Source: an uncultured Collinsella sp. (lineage in GTDB: Bacteria > Actinomycetota > Coriobacteriia > Coriobacteriales > Coriobacteriaceae). From it: a DNA stretch of 11,797 nt. The notes beneath the pieces are model-generated. The model saw nothing but the letters and a program-made list of their open reading frames with translations. It ran no database searches and had not been told where the DNA came from. Positions 1 to 7,230 of this stretch are shown here, one piece after another. How positions within the stretch are numbered: the stretch's first letter is position 1; each line of letters starts with the position of its first letter. The translations under genes and the position numbers were made by a program. The stretch spans positions 1 through 11,797 of the forward strand of contig CABTWP010000052.1 of assembly GCA_902488525.1 (NCBI GenBank), read 5' to 3'.

Positions 1-22
1 CAGACGTGTGCTCTTCCGATCT
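1..22 (+). other. Illumina adapter remnant (not genomic)
   Basis: Bases 1-22 begin CAGACGTGTGCTCTTCCGAT and end CT. This is exactly the 3' end of the Illumina TruSeq read-2 (index-side) adapter as I know it. The MurB reading frame is good up to base 23 and has family-like residues until it meets this segment. The adapter therefore sits at the raw end of an assembled contig and was not trimmed. Nothing biological should be read from these bases. Confidence 0.96.
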
Positions 23-636
23 TCGCGAATGTCTGCCTTGGGCGCGGGCTTGAGTTTAAGCACGCACTCGAGAATAATCTCGTTACGCGGCAAGCTGCAC
101 TCGCGATACCCCCAAGCGATCTCGGACCCTGCATAGTGCTTAATACCGGACGCCGGATCAAACGTGACCACGTCCTCGATAAGGGAGCCGATCCACTCGG
201 TCCGCGTACCTGCGTTCATGGACACGGCGCCGCCGACCGAACCGGGAATACCGACCGCGAACTCAAGGCCCGAAAGCCCGCGCGACAAGGCGTCGTTGAC
301 CAAACGCGCGAACATCACGCCCGCACCAACGGTCAGCGTGCAGCCGTCCTCGGCAACAACCGTGCGCTGAAACTCACGTCCCAGCGAAATAACGGCGCCG
401 CGATAACCGGCATCGGCAACAAGCAGATTGGACCCCTTGCCGATAATCACCCACGGCACCTGCTCGCGGTCGAGCACCGCCACGGCGCGACGCAGGGCAT
501 GGTAGCTATGGCACGTCACAAAGAGGTCGGCCTTGCCGCCGATACGATAGCTTGTATGGCGTGCAAGACGTTCGTCCTCGACCACGTCCGTGTCGATCAT
601 GCCCGAAAGCGCCATGACGGCGTTAAACAGACCCAT
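23..636 (-). CDS. murB: UDP-N-acetylenolpyruvoylglucosamine reductase MurB, 3' end missing
   Basis: MurB is the cytoplasmic FAD enzyme that uses NADPH to reduce UDP-GlcNAc-enolpyruvate to UDP-MurNAc, the second committed step of peptidoglycan precursor synthesis. Translating from the ATG at 636 gives 204 complete codons. Visible are HTSYRIGGKAD (27-37), GKGSNLL (66-72) and GIPGSVGGAVSMNAGT (129-144) of the FAD-binding domain, and YR at 177-178. Arg178 corresponds to the conserved substrate-site Arg of the family. The frame then runs into adapter sequence, so the C-terminal substrate domain, with the GSFFKNP catalytic Ser and the late catalytic Glu, is not present here. The loss is a contig end, not a mutation. 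The ATG lies 5 nt after the murC stop with no clear Shine-Dalgarno, suggesting translational coupling. Internal Met8 or Met13 are possible alternative starts. Confidence 0.95.
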
Positions 637-641
637 AGAGG

Positions 642-2060
642 TTAAGCGTCTTTCTTGGCAGTCAGATACTCGATGAACTCGGGGCCGACGGTCGTAACGT
701 CGCCGGCACCCATGGTGAGCAGCAGGTCGCCCTCGCCCACGAGCTTCTCAAGCTCCTGGTTGAGCTCAAGACGGCTGGAGCAGTACACGACCTCCTTGCC
801 GGGGTGCTTGGCGCGAACGGTATCTGCGAGCATCTTGGAGGTAACGCCCGGAATCGGCATCTCGCCGGCGGAGAACACATCGATCAGCAGCAGCTTATCG
901 GCGTTGGCAAAGGCATCGGCAAAGTCATCGCACAGAGCCTGCAGGCGCGAATAGCGGTGCGGCTGGAACACGACGTCGACATGCTTGTAGCCCAGCGAAG
1001 AGGCAGCAGCGAGCGTCGCCTTGATCTCGGTGGGATGATGGCCGTAATCGTCAACCACCGTGATGCCGTCGATATCGCCCACGTGGGTAAAGCGACGGCG
1101 GACACCCTCAAAACTCGAAAGTGCCTTAGCGGCGGCGTCGATATCGAGACCCAGGACATGGGCGACGGTCAAGACGGCCGTGGCGTTGAGCATGTTGTGA
1201 CGACCGGGGTTGCTCTTAATCTCGACAGCGTGCTCGGTGCCGTCCTCAAAGCGAACGATAAAGTCGCTCTGGATGCCCTTGACATCCGGATGCACGCAGA
1301 CGATGTCGTTGTTCTCGGCAAAGCCATAGGAAAGCACATGACGGCCCGTCGACTTGGCGAGCTCGACCAGATGCGGGTCCTCGCCGCAAACGATGACGGT
1401 GCCGCTCTCTCCAACCAGGCCCATAAACTTGGCAAAGGTGGCCTCGATCTCCTCGATACCCGAGTAGTGATCGAGATGGTCGGCCTCGACGTTGGTCACG
1501 ATGACCACGTTGGGGTTCAGGAACAGGAACGAGCTGTCGGACTCATCGGCCTCGGCGACAAAGTAGTCACCCGAGCCGTTCTTGCCGTTGGTGTCGTAGC
1601 CCTCGACGATGCCGCCGATCAAAAAGCTGGGGTCCAGGCCCATGCGATCGAGCATCGTGGCGCACATCGAAGACGTCGTGGTCTTGCCGTGCGTGCCGGC
1701 AACGGCGACGGTGGTGTAGCCGTGACCCAGGGCCGAGAGCATCTTGGCACGGGGCCACACGGGAATACCGAGCTCGCGGGCACGCACGAGCTCGGGGTTG
1801 GACTCGGGAATTGCGGTGGAGACCACAACCACGTCCGGCTTGACCTCGTCGATCGTCGAAGCCTCGTGGCCCACGTGGACCTTCACGCCGGCGCGGGTAA
1901 GCTGGCGAATATAGCGCGACGTCTTAAGGTCGGAGCCGGTAACGGTATAACCGCGCTCGTGCAGGACGAGGGCGATGCCGCTCATGCCGGCGCCGCCGAT
2001 ACCGATAAAGTGGGCGCTCTTGAACTCGGGCGCGGAGGTTGCAGTCTGGGAATCAGCCAT
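642..2060 (-). CDS. murC: UDP-N-acetylmuramate--L-alanine ligase MurC
   Basis: MurC is the cytoplasmic ATP-dependent Mur ligase that joins L-Ala to UDP-MurNAc, the first residue of the stem peptide. With the start at 2060 the protein has 472 residues, normal for the family. Domains in order are an N-terminal Rossmann-like UDP-binding domain with GIGGAGMSG (20-28), a central ATPase with the P-loop GTHGKTTT (122-129), EADESDSSF (170-178) and NVEADHLDHY (190-199), and a C-terminal domain with DDYGHHPTEI and DVFSAGE. I chose the ATG at 2060 over the in-frame GTG at 2087. An AAGGAG lies 11 nt before this ATG and inside the longer frame, and the extra nine residues look like leader sequence. A 97-nt gap precedes the gene after murG. 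murB follows 5 nt after the stop. Confidence 0.97.
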   Translation of the reverse strand: MADSQTATSAPEFKSAHFIGIGGAGMSGIALVLHERGYTVTGSDLKTSRYIRQLTRAGVKVHVGHEASTIDEVKPDVVVVSTAIPESNPELVRARELGIPVWPRAKMLSALGHGYTTVAVAGTHGKTTTSSMCATMLDRMGLDPSFLIGGIVEGYDTNGKNGSGDYFVAEADESDSSFLFLNPNVVIVTNVEADHLDHYSGIEEIEATFAKFMGLVGESGTVIVCGEDPHLVELAKSTGRHVLSYGFAENNDIVCVHPDVKGIQSDFIVRFEDGTEHAVEIKSNPGRHNMLNATAVLTVAHVLGLDIDAAAKALSSFEGVRRRFTHVGDIDGITVVDDYGHHPTEIKATLAAASSLGYKHVDVVFQPHRYSRLQALCDDFADAFANADKLLLIDVFSAGEMPIPGVTSKMLADTVRAKHPGKEVVYCSSRLELNQELEKLVGEGDLLLTMGAGDVTTVGPEFIEYLTAKKDA

Positions 2061-2071
2061 GTGCTCGTGTA

Positions 2072-2077
2072 CTCCTT
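2072..2077 (-). promoter_or_regulatory. Shine-Dalgarno that sets the murC start
   Basis: The minus strand reads AAGGAG here, 11 nt upstream of the ATG at 2060. It falls inside the longer GTG-started frame (2087), which itself has no good ribosome binding site. It therefore favours the shorter MurC. Confidence 0.7.
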
Positions 2078-2157
2078 GCGTAAACACTGCCTGTAACCCG
2101 TTAACTGTACCGCACCTACCGCATCCGCGCGAGGGCGACCGGCGATATCCCGTCTAA

Positions 2158-3273
2158 CTAACGCAATCCCTCTACCGCGTCGGCCAAAAGCGCGGCGGCA
2201 CGGTCCTGGGCCAAGCCACGCGCCGCCTGACGCATGGCATCACGCGCCGCAGCGTCATCGATCAGGTGCAGCAGCTCGTCGGCAAAGGCAGGGGCATCGA
2301 TATCGGCATCGGCGCAAAGCACGCCGGCACCGGCATCGACCAGGTAGCGCGCATTCGTGGTCTGGTGGTCGGCCGTCGCGTGCGGATACGGCACGAGCAC
2401 CGAGGGCACGGCAAGCGCAGCGATCTCGGCCACGCTCGAGGCACCGGAACGCGAGAGCACCAAATCGGCCGCGGCCAGCATATCGCCCATGTTGTCGATG
2501 TAGGGCTGGACACGATAGCGCTTCGCCTCCTCGGGCGTCAGCGCCAAAACGCGCTCGGTCTCCTCAAAGCCGTCGGCACCCGTCGAATGCAAAATATAGA
2601 GATTCTCGCGGGTCAGCAGCTCACTCTTGAGCGAGGCAACGCGCTCGTTGAGATGCTGGGCACCGAGTGAACCACCGAAGACGAGCAGAAGTGTCGCGTC
2701 CTCGGGCACACCAAGCGTCTTGCGACCGCGGGCGCGATCGCCCTCGATCACCGAACGACGCACGGGATTGCCCGTCATGAGCACATGGTCGGGGTCGCCC
2801 TCGCGCTCAAAGACCGCACGGGCCGCAGGTACCGAAATGCACACGCGGGCGGCATGTGAGTTCATCATCTTATTGGCCAGACCCGGAACAGAGTTCTGCT
2901 CGTGCAGCAGATACGGAACGCCGGCGCCCTTGCACCAACCCAGCAGCGGAACCTCGACATAGGCACCAAAACCGATGGCGGCATCGGGCTTGCCGACCTT
3001 TGAGAAATGACTGGCGAGCGCACGCTTGGCCTTGTTGACACGCCATAGCGAGGTCAGCGCCGTCCAGGGACGGGAGCGATCGAAGCCCGTGACCGTGATG
3101 GGCACAAAATCGAATCCGGCCTCGGGAACCAGACGACCCTCGAGTTTGCGCGACTGGCCCACGAACACAACGTGATGACCGCGGTCACGCAGCTCCTCGG
3201 CCAAGGCGAGCGCGGGGTTGATATGTCCTGCCGTGCCGCCGGCTGCAATAGCAACGGTCATCTTATCGGTCAT
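2158..3273 (-). CDS. murG: Lipid II synthase (GlcNAc transferase) MurG
   Basis: MurG is a peripheral membrane GT-B glycosyltransferase that moves GlcNAc from UDP-GlcNAc to lipid I, giving lipid II on the cytoplasmic face. The ATG at 3273 gives 371 residues. The N-domain shows the glycine loop GGTAGHINPA (12-21) and HEQN (124-127). The C-domain shows the second glycine loop GGSLGAQ (200-206), the nucleotide-sugar segment SRSGASSVAE (274-283) and PHATADHQTTNA (297-308). AAGGGA lies 5 nt before this ATG, so I prefer it to the ATG at 3306, which would add 11 residues unlike any MurG N-terminus. With this start the gene overlaps the end of ftsW by 11 nt, a sign of coupled translation. The first loop has Ala where E. 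coli-type enzymes have Gly, which is common in Gram-positive MurG. Confidence 0.97.
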   Translation of the reverse strand: MTDKMTVAIAAGGTAGHINPALALAEELRDRGHHVVFVGQSRKLEGRLVPEAGFDFVPITVTGFDRSRPWTALTSLWRVNKAKRALASHFSKVGKPDAAIGFGAYVEVPLLGWCKGAGVPYLLHEQNSVPGLANKMMNSHAARVCISVPAARAVFEREGDPDHVLMTGNPVRRSVIEGDRARGRKTLGVPEDATLLLVFGGSLGAQHLNERVASLKSELLTRENLYILHSTGADGFEETERVLALTPEEAKRYRVQPYIDNMGDMLAAADLVLSRSGASSVAEIAALAVPSVLVPYPHATADHQTTNARYLVDAGAGVLCADADIDAPAFADELLHLIDDAAARDAMRQAARGLAQDRAAALLADAVEGLR

Positions 3274-4783
3274 GGTAATCCCTTCGTACACGCGGCCCCT
3301 GGTCATCGGTGCGCAAACGCGCCGACGGGTCCGAATTCAAATCGATTCGATTATATCCGCCGCCCGCATTGCGAGGAGCGGGGCGCTGCGGACGACCTTG
3401 CGGCGCTGTTCGCTGACGCGGACGGGCTGCCGGCTCGGTCGCAGAGCCATCCAGGACAGTAAAGCCGTTACGCGAAGATCGCTCGCCGCGCACGTGGGGC
3501 ACGCCGGCGGTACTCTCATCCATAACGGCAAAGCTCTCGCGGCGACGGTCGTACTCATCGCGACGGGCGCTCTCATACGAAACGCGCAGGATCAGACCGG
3601 CGAGCATAAGCGACACGATAATCGACGAGCCGCCGTAGCTAATAAACGGCAGCGGCTTGCCCGTCATGGGAAACACATTGAGAATGCCCAGCGCGTTAAT
3701 CAAAAACTGCACCGCAAGGATGACCGCGGAACCCGATGCCATAAGTGCTCCGCGACGGTCGGTCGCCTGCTCGGCAATGCGAAACGCCGAGTAGATCAGC
3801 ATCGCAAACACCAAGAAGAACAGCACGGTTCCGATAAAGCCAACTTCCTCGCCGATAATAGCCAAGATGTAGTCGTTATGCGCCTCGGGCAAATACGAGT
3901 ACTTCATGGTGGAATTGCCGATACCGCGACCGAACAGGCCACCCGAGGCAAACGCCATGATGGCAAGCGTGGCCTGATAGCCGTCACCATATTCGTCTGC
4001 CCAAGGATTCCAAGCAACCTCGACACGCGTCATACGATACGGCTCGGCGATAAGGGCGATCGCAATGACGGCGATGCCGGCAACGACCGTCCAAACGATA
4101 TATTTGGGGTCCAATCCCGCAAACAACGCCATGCACATGAGGGTCAGCAAGATGATCAGAACGGTGCCAAAATCGGGCTGAACAAAGATCAGAAAGAGCG
4201 AAATGCCCAGGTAGCCGCCCATGTTGCGAAGAAACTCGTTGATGTTTCCGCCGGGCGAAAAGATGCGGTCGAGCATGATGGCCGAATACGCGATGGCGAA
4301 CGGCTTTAAAAACTCAGACGGCTGGAACTGAATACCGGCGATGTTGAGCCAGCGCGTGGCGCCGCGGCTGCCGCTGCCCACCAAGAACACCAGAAGCAGT
4401 AGCCCTATCATGCCGATAAGGAAGATCCTGAGCACATCCTCCCCAAACCAGCTGTCCGGCAAAACGCGCACGATGGCAATCAGCGCCAGAACACCGACCA
4501 CGGCAAACGCGGCCTGTCGACCCAGAAAAAACGTCGCCGAGCCATTCTCGTGCAGCGCCTCGACCGAAGACGCCGAGTACACCATCAGCAGGCCAAAGCA
4601 TACCAAGGTAAACAAGCAGGCCATGAATATCAAACGGGGGCGCATGATACGGGCGGGAACGCCGGCAATATAGCGTTCGCTAAACGACTGCCCGCCGCGG
4701 CTGGAACGCGGTGTGGTGCGACGTGAGGAAGCACGGTCCGAGTCGGGCCTCCTCATACCTTGTCGGGGGCTCTCCTCTCTCAC
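3263..4783 (-). CDS. ftsW: Septal peptidoglycan polymerase FtsW (SEDS family)
   Basis: FtsW is the multi-pass SEDS glycosyltransferase that polymerises lipid II at the division septum with its partner class B PBP. The 506-residue product has an Arg/Ser-rich cytoplasmic N-tail (1-47), then a hydrophobic core of about ten membrane segments (about 48-400). Family motifs include GSRGATRWLN (138-147), QPSEFLK (154-160), QPDFGT (202-207), YRMTRV (249-254), PEAHNDYI (299-306) and GKPLPFISYGGSS (375-387). Asp304 in PEAHNDYI matches the conserved Asp thought to be catalytic in SEDS enzymes. The C-tail (400-506) is long, rich in Arg, Pro and Gln, and probably disordered. The start is GTG; AGGGG overlapping the murD stop lies 5 nt upstream. 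An ATG at 4756 is an alternative with a worse site. RodA is less likely, given the dcw position between murD and murG. Confidence 0.96.
   Translation of the reverse strand: MREESPRQGMRRPDSDRASSRRTTPRSSRGGQSFSERYIAGVPARIMRPRLIFMACLFTLVCFGLLMVYSASSVEALHENGSATFFLGRQAAFAVVGVLALIAIVRVLPDSWFGEDVLRIFLIGMIGLLLLVFLVGSGSRGATRWLNIAGIQFQPSEFLKPFAIAYSAIMLDRIFSPGGNINEFLRNMGGYLGISLFLIFVQPDFGTVLIILLTLMCMALFAGLDPKYIVWTVVAGIAVIAIALIAEPYRMTRVEVAWNPWADEYGDGYQATLAIMAFASGGLFGRGIGNSTMKYSYLPEAHNDYILAIIGEEVGFIGTVLFFLVFAMLIYSAFRIAEQATDRRGALMASGSAVILAVQFLINALGILNVFPMTGKPLPFISYGGSSIIVSLMLAGLILRVSYESARRDEYDRRRESFAVMDESTAGVPHVRGERSSRNGFTVLDGSATEPAARPRQRTAPQGRPQRPAPRNAGGGYNRIDLNSDPSARLRTDDQGPRVRRDYHDR
3279..3284 (-). promoter_or_regulatory. 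Shine-Dalgarno that sets the murG start
   Basis: The minus strand reads AAGGGA, 5 nt before the ATG at 3273. It lies inside the last codons of ftsW. No comparable site precedes the upstream ATG at 3306. Confidence 0.7.
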
Positions 4784-4788
4784 CGCAA

Positions 4789-4793
4789 CCCCT
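4789..4793 (-). promoter_or_regulatory. Shine-Dalgarno for the GTG start of ftsW
   Basis: The minus strand reads AGGGG, 5 nt before the GTG at 4783. It shares bases with the TAG stop of murD (4792-4794). This supports the GTG start over the internal ATG at 4756, where AGGAG is about 15 nt away. Confidence 0.6.
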
Positions 4794-6198
4794 ATTCCAT
4801 TTGTGATTTCGCTGTAGCGGCAAGCTGAGCCACGTAGTCCTTAAACACGCGGCCGCGCTCCTCATAGCCCGAGAACTCATCGAACGAAGAGCAGGCAGGA
4901 GAAAGTAAGATCACGTCACCACGGCTCGAAAGCGAACGGGCAACGTCCACGGCGTCGCGCAGGTCATCCGCCTGGGCGATATCCACATCGCCATCGACAT
5001 CAGCCTCGTCCATAGCGGCGGTGAAGCGCTCGCGCGCATCGCCAAAGCAGACGACCGAGCGCACGTTGTCCATAACGACGCGCGCGAAGTCCGTGAGCGG
5101 AGTGCCCTTATCGTGGCCGCCGAGCAGCAAGATCACGTCGTCATCGGGAAATGCCGTCAATGCCTTCTCGACCGCATCGGTGTTAGTCGCCTTGGAATCG
5201 TTGACGTAGCGCACGCCGTCAATCTCGCCACACGGCTCCACGCGGTGCTCGAGCGGCTGGAACGAGGCCAGACCGCGGCAGACACCGTCGACATCGGCAC
5301 CGACTGCCAAGGCAGCCGTGGCAGCGCACAGGGCATTGATAACATTGTGATGGCCCGAGATCTTGAGCTCGGATGTAGCGATGAGCGGGGTCTCGACACC
5401 CTTCAGACGCACGATCATCTTGCCATCGCGCACAAAGGCGGCATCCTCGCCCTCAGGCTCGTCAAAGGCAACCTTGCAGATGCGACGACCCGGCGTGTAG
5501 ATGTACTCATCGAACTCGTGAATGCCGGCGTCTTCGACGTCGACAACCACCAGATCGTCATCGACCATATTGTCAAACAGTTTGATCTTGGCAAGCGCAT
5601 AGTTCTTATGACTCTTATGCCAGCCCAAGTGGTCGGGAGTGATGTTGAGCAGCACCGCCACGCGGGGGTGGAGCTCGGTTGTCGTAGCAATCTGATAGCT
5701 CGAGAGCTCAGCCACAAACCACTCGTTGTGGGCTCGGCCGTCAATCTCGTTGACCGGCGGCTCGCCGATGTTGCCGACAGCAACGCTGGCCTCGCCGGCA
5801 GCCTTAAGCAGATAATCAGTCAGCGACGTGGTGGTCGTCTTGCCGTTGGTGCCCGTGATGGCAATCCAGTTATCGGGCGACAGGCGATAGGCAAACTCGG
5901 GCTCACCCATAACCTGGGCGGCATGCTCGCGCCCAGCCTTAAAGAAGCCCGAGAACTCCGAGATGCCCGGGCACGTCACGCATACGTCATAGGCGCCCTC
6001 GACCTGTTCGGTCCCATAGACAAACGACGCACCAGCAGCCTCGAGCGCACGCGTGGCGTCATTGGGCTCAGAGGTGCCACCGCCATACACGGTAACGGCA
6101 CTTACGCGCTCGGGATGTGCCAGCGCCCAGCGGGCGACATCGAGACCGGATTTGCCCTGACCCAAAACGAGCAGGCTAAAGACATCAGCAAGAGACAT
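4792..6198 (-). CDS. murD: UDP-N-acetylmuramoylalanine--D-glutamate ligase MurD
   Basis: MurD is the cytoplasmic ATP-dependent ligase that adds D-Glu to UDP-MurNAc-L-Ala. The 468-residue product is of usual length. The N-domain has the GQGKSG loop (13-18). The ATPase domain has GTNGKTTT (116-123), GNIG (142-145), ELSSYQ (164-169) and NITPDHLGWH (185-194). Lys204 in NYALAKIKLF fits the Lys that is carbamylated in E. coli MurD. The C-domain carries NDSKATNTDA, LLLGGHDKG and the MurD-specific SPACSSFDEF followed by YEERG, which separates it from MurC, MurE and MurF. It starts 9 nt after the mraY stop with only a weak ribosome site, so it is probably coupled to mraY. ftsW begins 8 nt downstream. 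Confidence 0.97.
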   Translation of the reverse strand: MSLADVFSLLVLGQGKSGLDVARWALAHPERVSAVTVYGGGTSEPNDATRALEAAGASFVYGTEQVEGAYDVCVTCPGISEFSGFFKAGREHAAQVMGEPEFAYRLSPDNWIAITGTNGKTTTTSLTDYLLKAAGEASVAVGNIGEPPVNEIDGRAHNEWFVAELSSYQIATTTELHPRVAVLLNITPDHLGWHKSHKNYALAKIKLFDNMVDDDLVVVDVEDAGIHEFDEYIYTPGRRICKVAFDEPEGEDAAFVRDGKMIVRLKGVETPLIATSELKISGHHNVINALCAATAALAVGADVDGVCRGLASFQPLEHRVEPCGEIDGVRYVNDSKATNTDAVEKALTAFPDDDVILLLGGHDKGTPLTDFARVVMDNVRSVVCFGDARERFTAAMDEADVDGDVDIAQADDLRDAVDVARSLSSRGDVILLSPACSSFDEFSGYEERGRVFKDYVAQLAATAKSQME

Positions 6199-6207
6199 GA
6201 AAGACCA

Positions 6208-7227
6208 CTATCCCAACTGGAAGAACAGAGCAAGGCCAACGGCACCAAAGGCAGCAGCGATAATCCAAAAACGGATGACGACCTTGGTCTCGGCCCAGCC
6301 CTTCTTTTCGAAATGATGATGGATGGGCGCCATAAGGAAGACGCGCTTGTGCGTAAAGTGGAAGTAGACAACCTGAATCATGACCGACAGGGTCTCAACG
6401 ATAAACAGGCCGCCGATGATAAGGGAGACGACCTCGGTGTTGGTCATGATGGACGTGCAGGCAAACGCGGCGCCCAGGGCAAGCGAGCCGGTATCGCCCA
6501 TAAAGATGCTCGCCGGATAGCAGTTGAACCACAGAAAGCCCAAGCAGGCACCGGCACACGCGGTGCAGAAGATGGACAGGTTCACGTCTCCGTGCAAAAA
6601 CGCCATGGCAGCCATGGCGAGCATGGCAATCATGGAGGTGCCGCCAGCAAGACCGTCAAGGCCATCGGTCAGGTTCACGGCATTAGAAAGACCGGCGATC
6701 ATCAGCCAGCAAAAGACAATGTAGAGCCACGGGAACGAAAGGCCGCAGATGGTGGTCGAAAGCACGCCAAGGTCAATCGTCAGGCCGCCGGGAAAACGAA
6801 TCTCGGGGGCGACGCCGCACCAGTTAACGGCAAGTACCGTAAAGGTGACACAGATAATGGTTAGGCCGATCATCTTGGCATGAGGCGTCAGACCGAGCGA
6901 GCGCCCATGCGTAACGGAGGTCAGGTCGTCGATCAGGCCCAGCACGCCGGTCGCCAGCGTGGCGAGCAGCACGAGCACGAGCTCGGTGGTGAGCTTGCCC
7001 ATCAGCAGGCAGGTCAGCGAAATCGCAACAAGGATGATGACGCCGCCCATGGTCGGCGTACCCTGTTTAATCAAATGACGCTTGGGGCCGTCGGCTCGGA
7101 CCTGTTGGCCGATACCCTCGACCTTCAGCAGCTTGATCCACCACGGCATGAGCAGCAGCGCAATGGCAGCGGCGATGCCAAGCCCCAAAAAAGCCTGATA
7201 CGTTGGATACGAGGGATTGCCGAACAT
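6208..7227 (-). CDS. mraY: Phospho-MurNAc-pentapeptide transferase MraY
   Basis: MraY is the polytopic membrane enzyme that transfers phospho-MurNAc-pentapeptide to undecaprenyl phosphate, making lipid I. The 339-residue product is dominated by hydrophobic segments (about ten). Conserved cytoplasmic loops are present: KRHLIKQGTPTMGG (49-62), the Asp pair of IDD (Asp100, Asp101), GLTPHAK with Lys118, NAVNLTDGLDGLAGG (182-196), MGDTGS (243-248) and the triple-His motif APIHHHFEKKGW (300-311). All residues expected for Mg2+ and substrate binding appear intact. The ATG follows the murF stop after only 3 nt. A GGAAGG 13 nt upstream lies inside the end of murF, so translation is probably coupled. 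The length is nearer the short Gram-positive form than the roughly 360-residue E. coli protein. Confidence 0.97.
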   Translation of the reverse strand: MFGNPSYPTYQAFLGLGIAAAIALLLMPWWIKLLKVEGIGQQVRADGPKRHLIKQGTPTMGGVIILVAISLTCLLMGKLTTELVLVLLATLATGVLGLIDDLTSVTHGRSLGLTPHAKMIGLTIICVTFTVLAVNWCGVAPEIRFPGGLTIDLGVLSTTICGLSFPWLYIVFCWLMIAGLSNAVNLTDGLDGLAGGTSMIAMLAMAAMAFLHGDVNLSIFCTACAGACLGFLWFNCYPASIFMGDTGSLALGAAFACTSIMTNTEVVSLIIGGLFIVETLSVMIQVVYFHFTHKRVFLMAPIHHHFEKKGWAETKVVIRFWIIAAAFGAVGLALFFQLG

Positions 7228-7230
7228 GGG

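Noticed and set aside
91..108. Cys180 in the MurB segment YRECSL, first taken for a replaced catalytic Ser
   Set aside because: In E. coli MurB the YR motif holds the conserved Arg, while the catalytic Ser lies later in GSFFKNP. That part is beyond the truncation, so nothing can be said about it here.
2061..2157. Possible promoter in the murG-murC gap
   Set aside because: TACAGT on the minus strand could be read as a -10, but nothing like TTGACA lies 16-18 nt upstream. The gap shows no dyad followed by a T-run either.
5113..6864. 583-codon plus-strand open frame running antisense across murD and mraY, and similar long ones at 804-2096, 3218-4309 and 7654-9393
   Set aside because: They are opposite-strand shadows of real genes in GC-rich DNA. 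Their products are mainly Asp, Arg, Gly, His and Gln mixes without family motifs, membrane segments or ribosome sites, while the minus-strand genes are complete and conserved.
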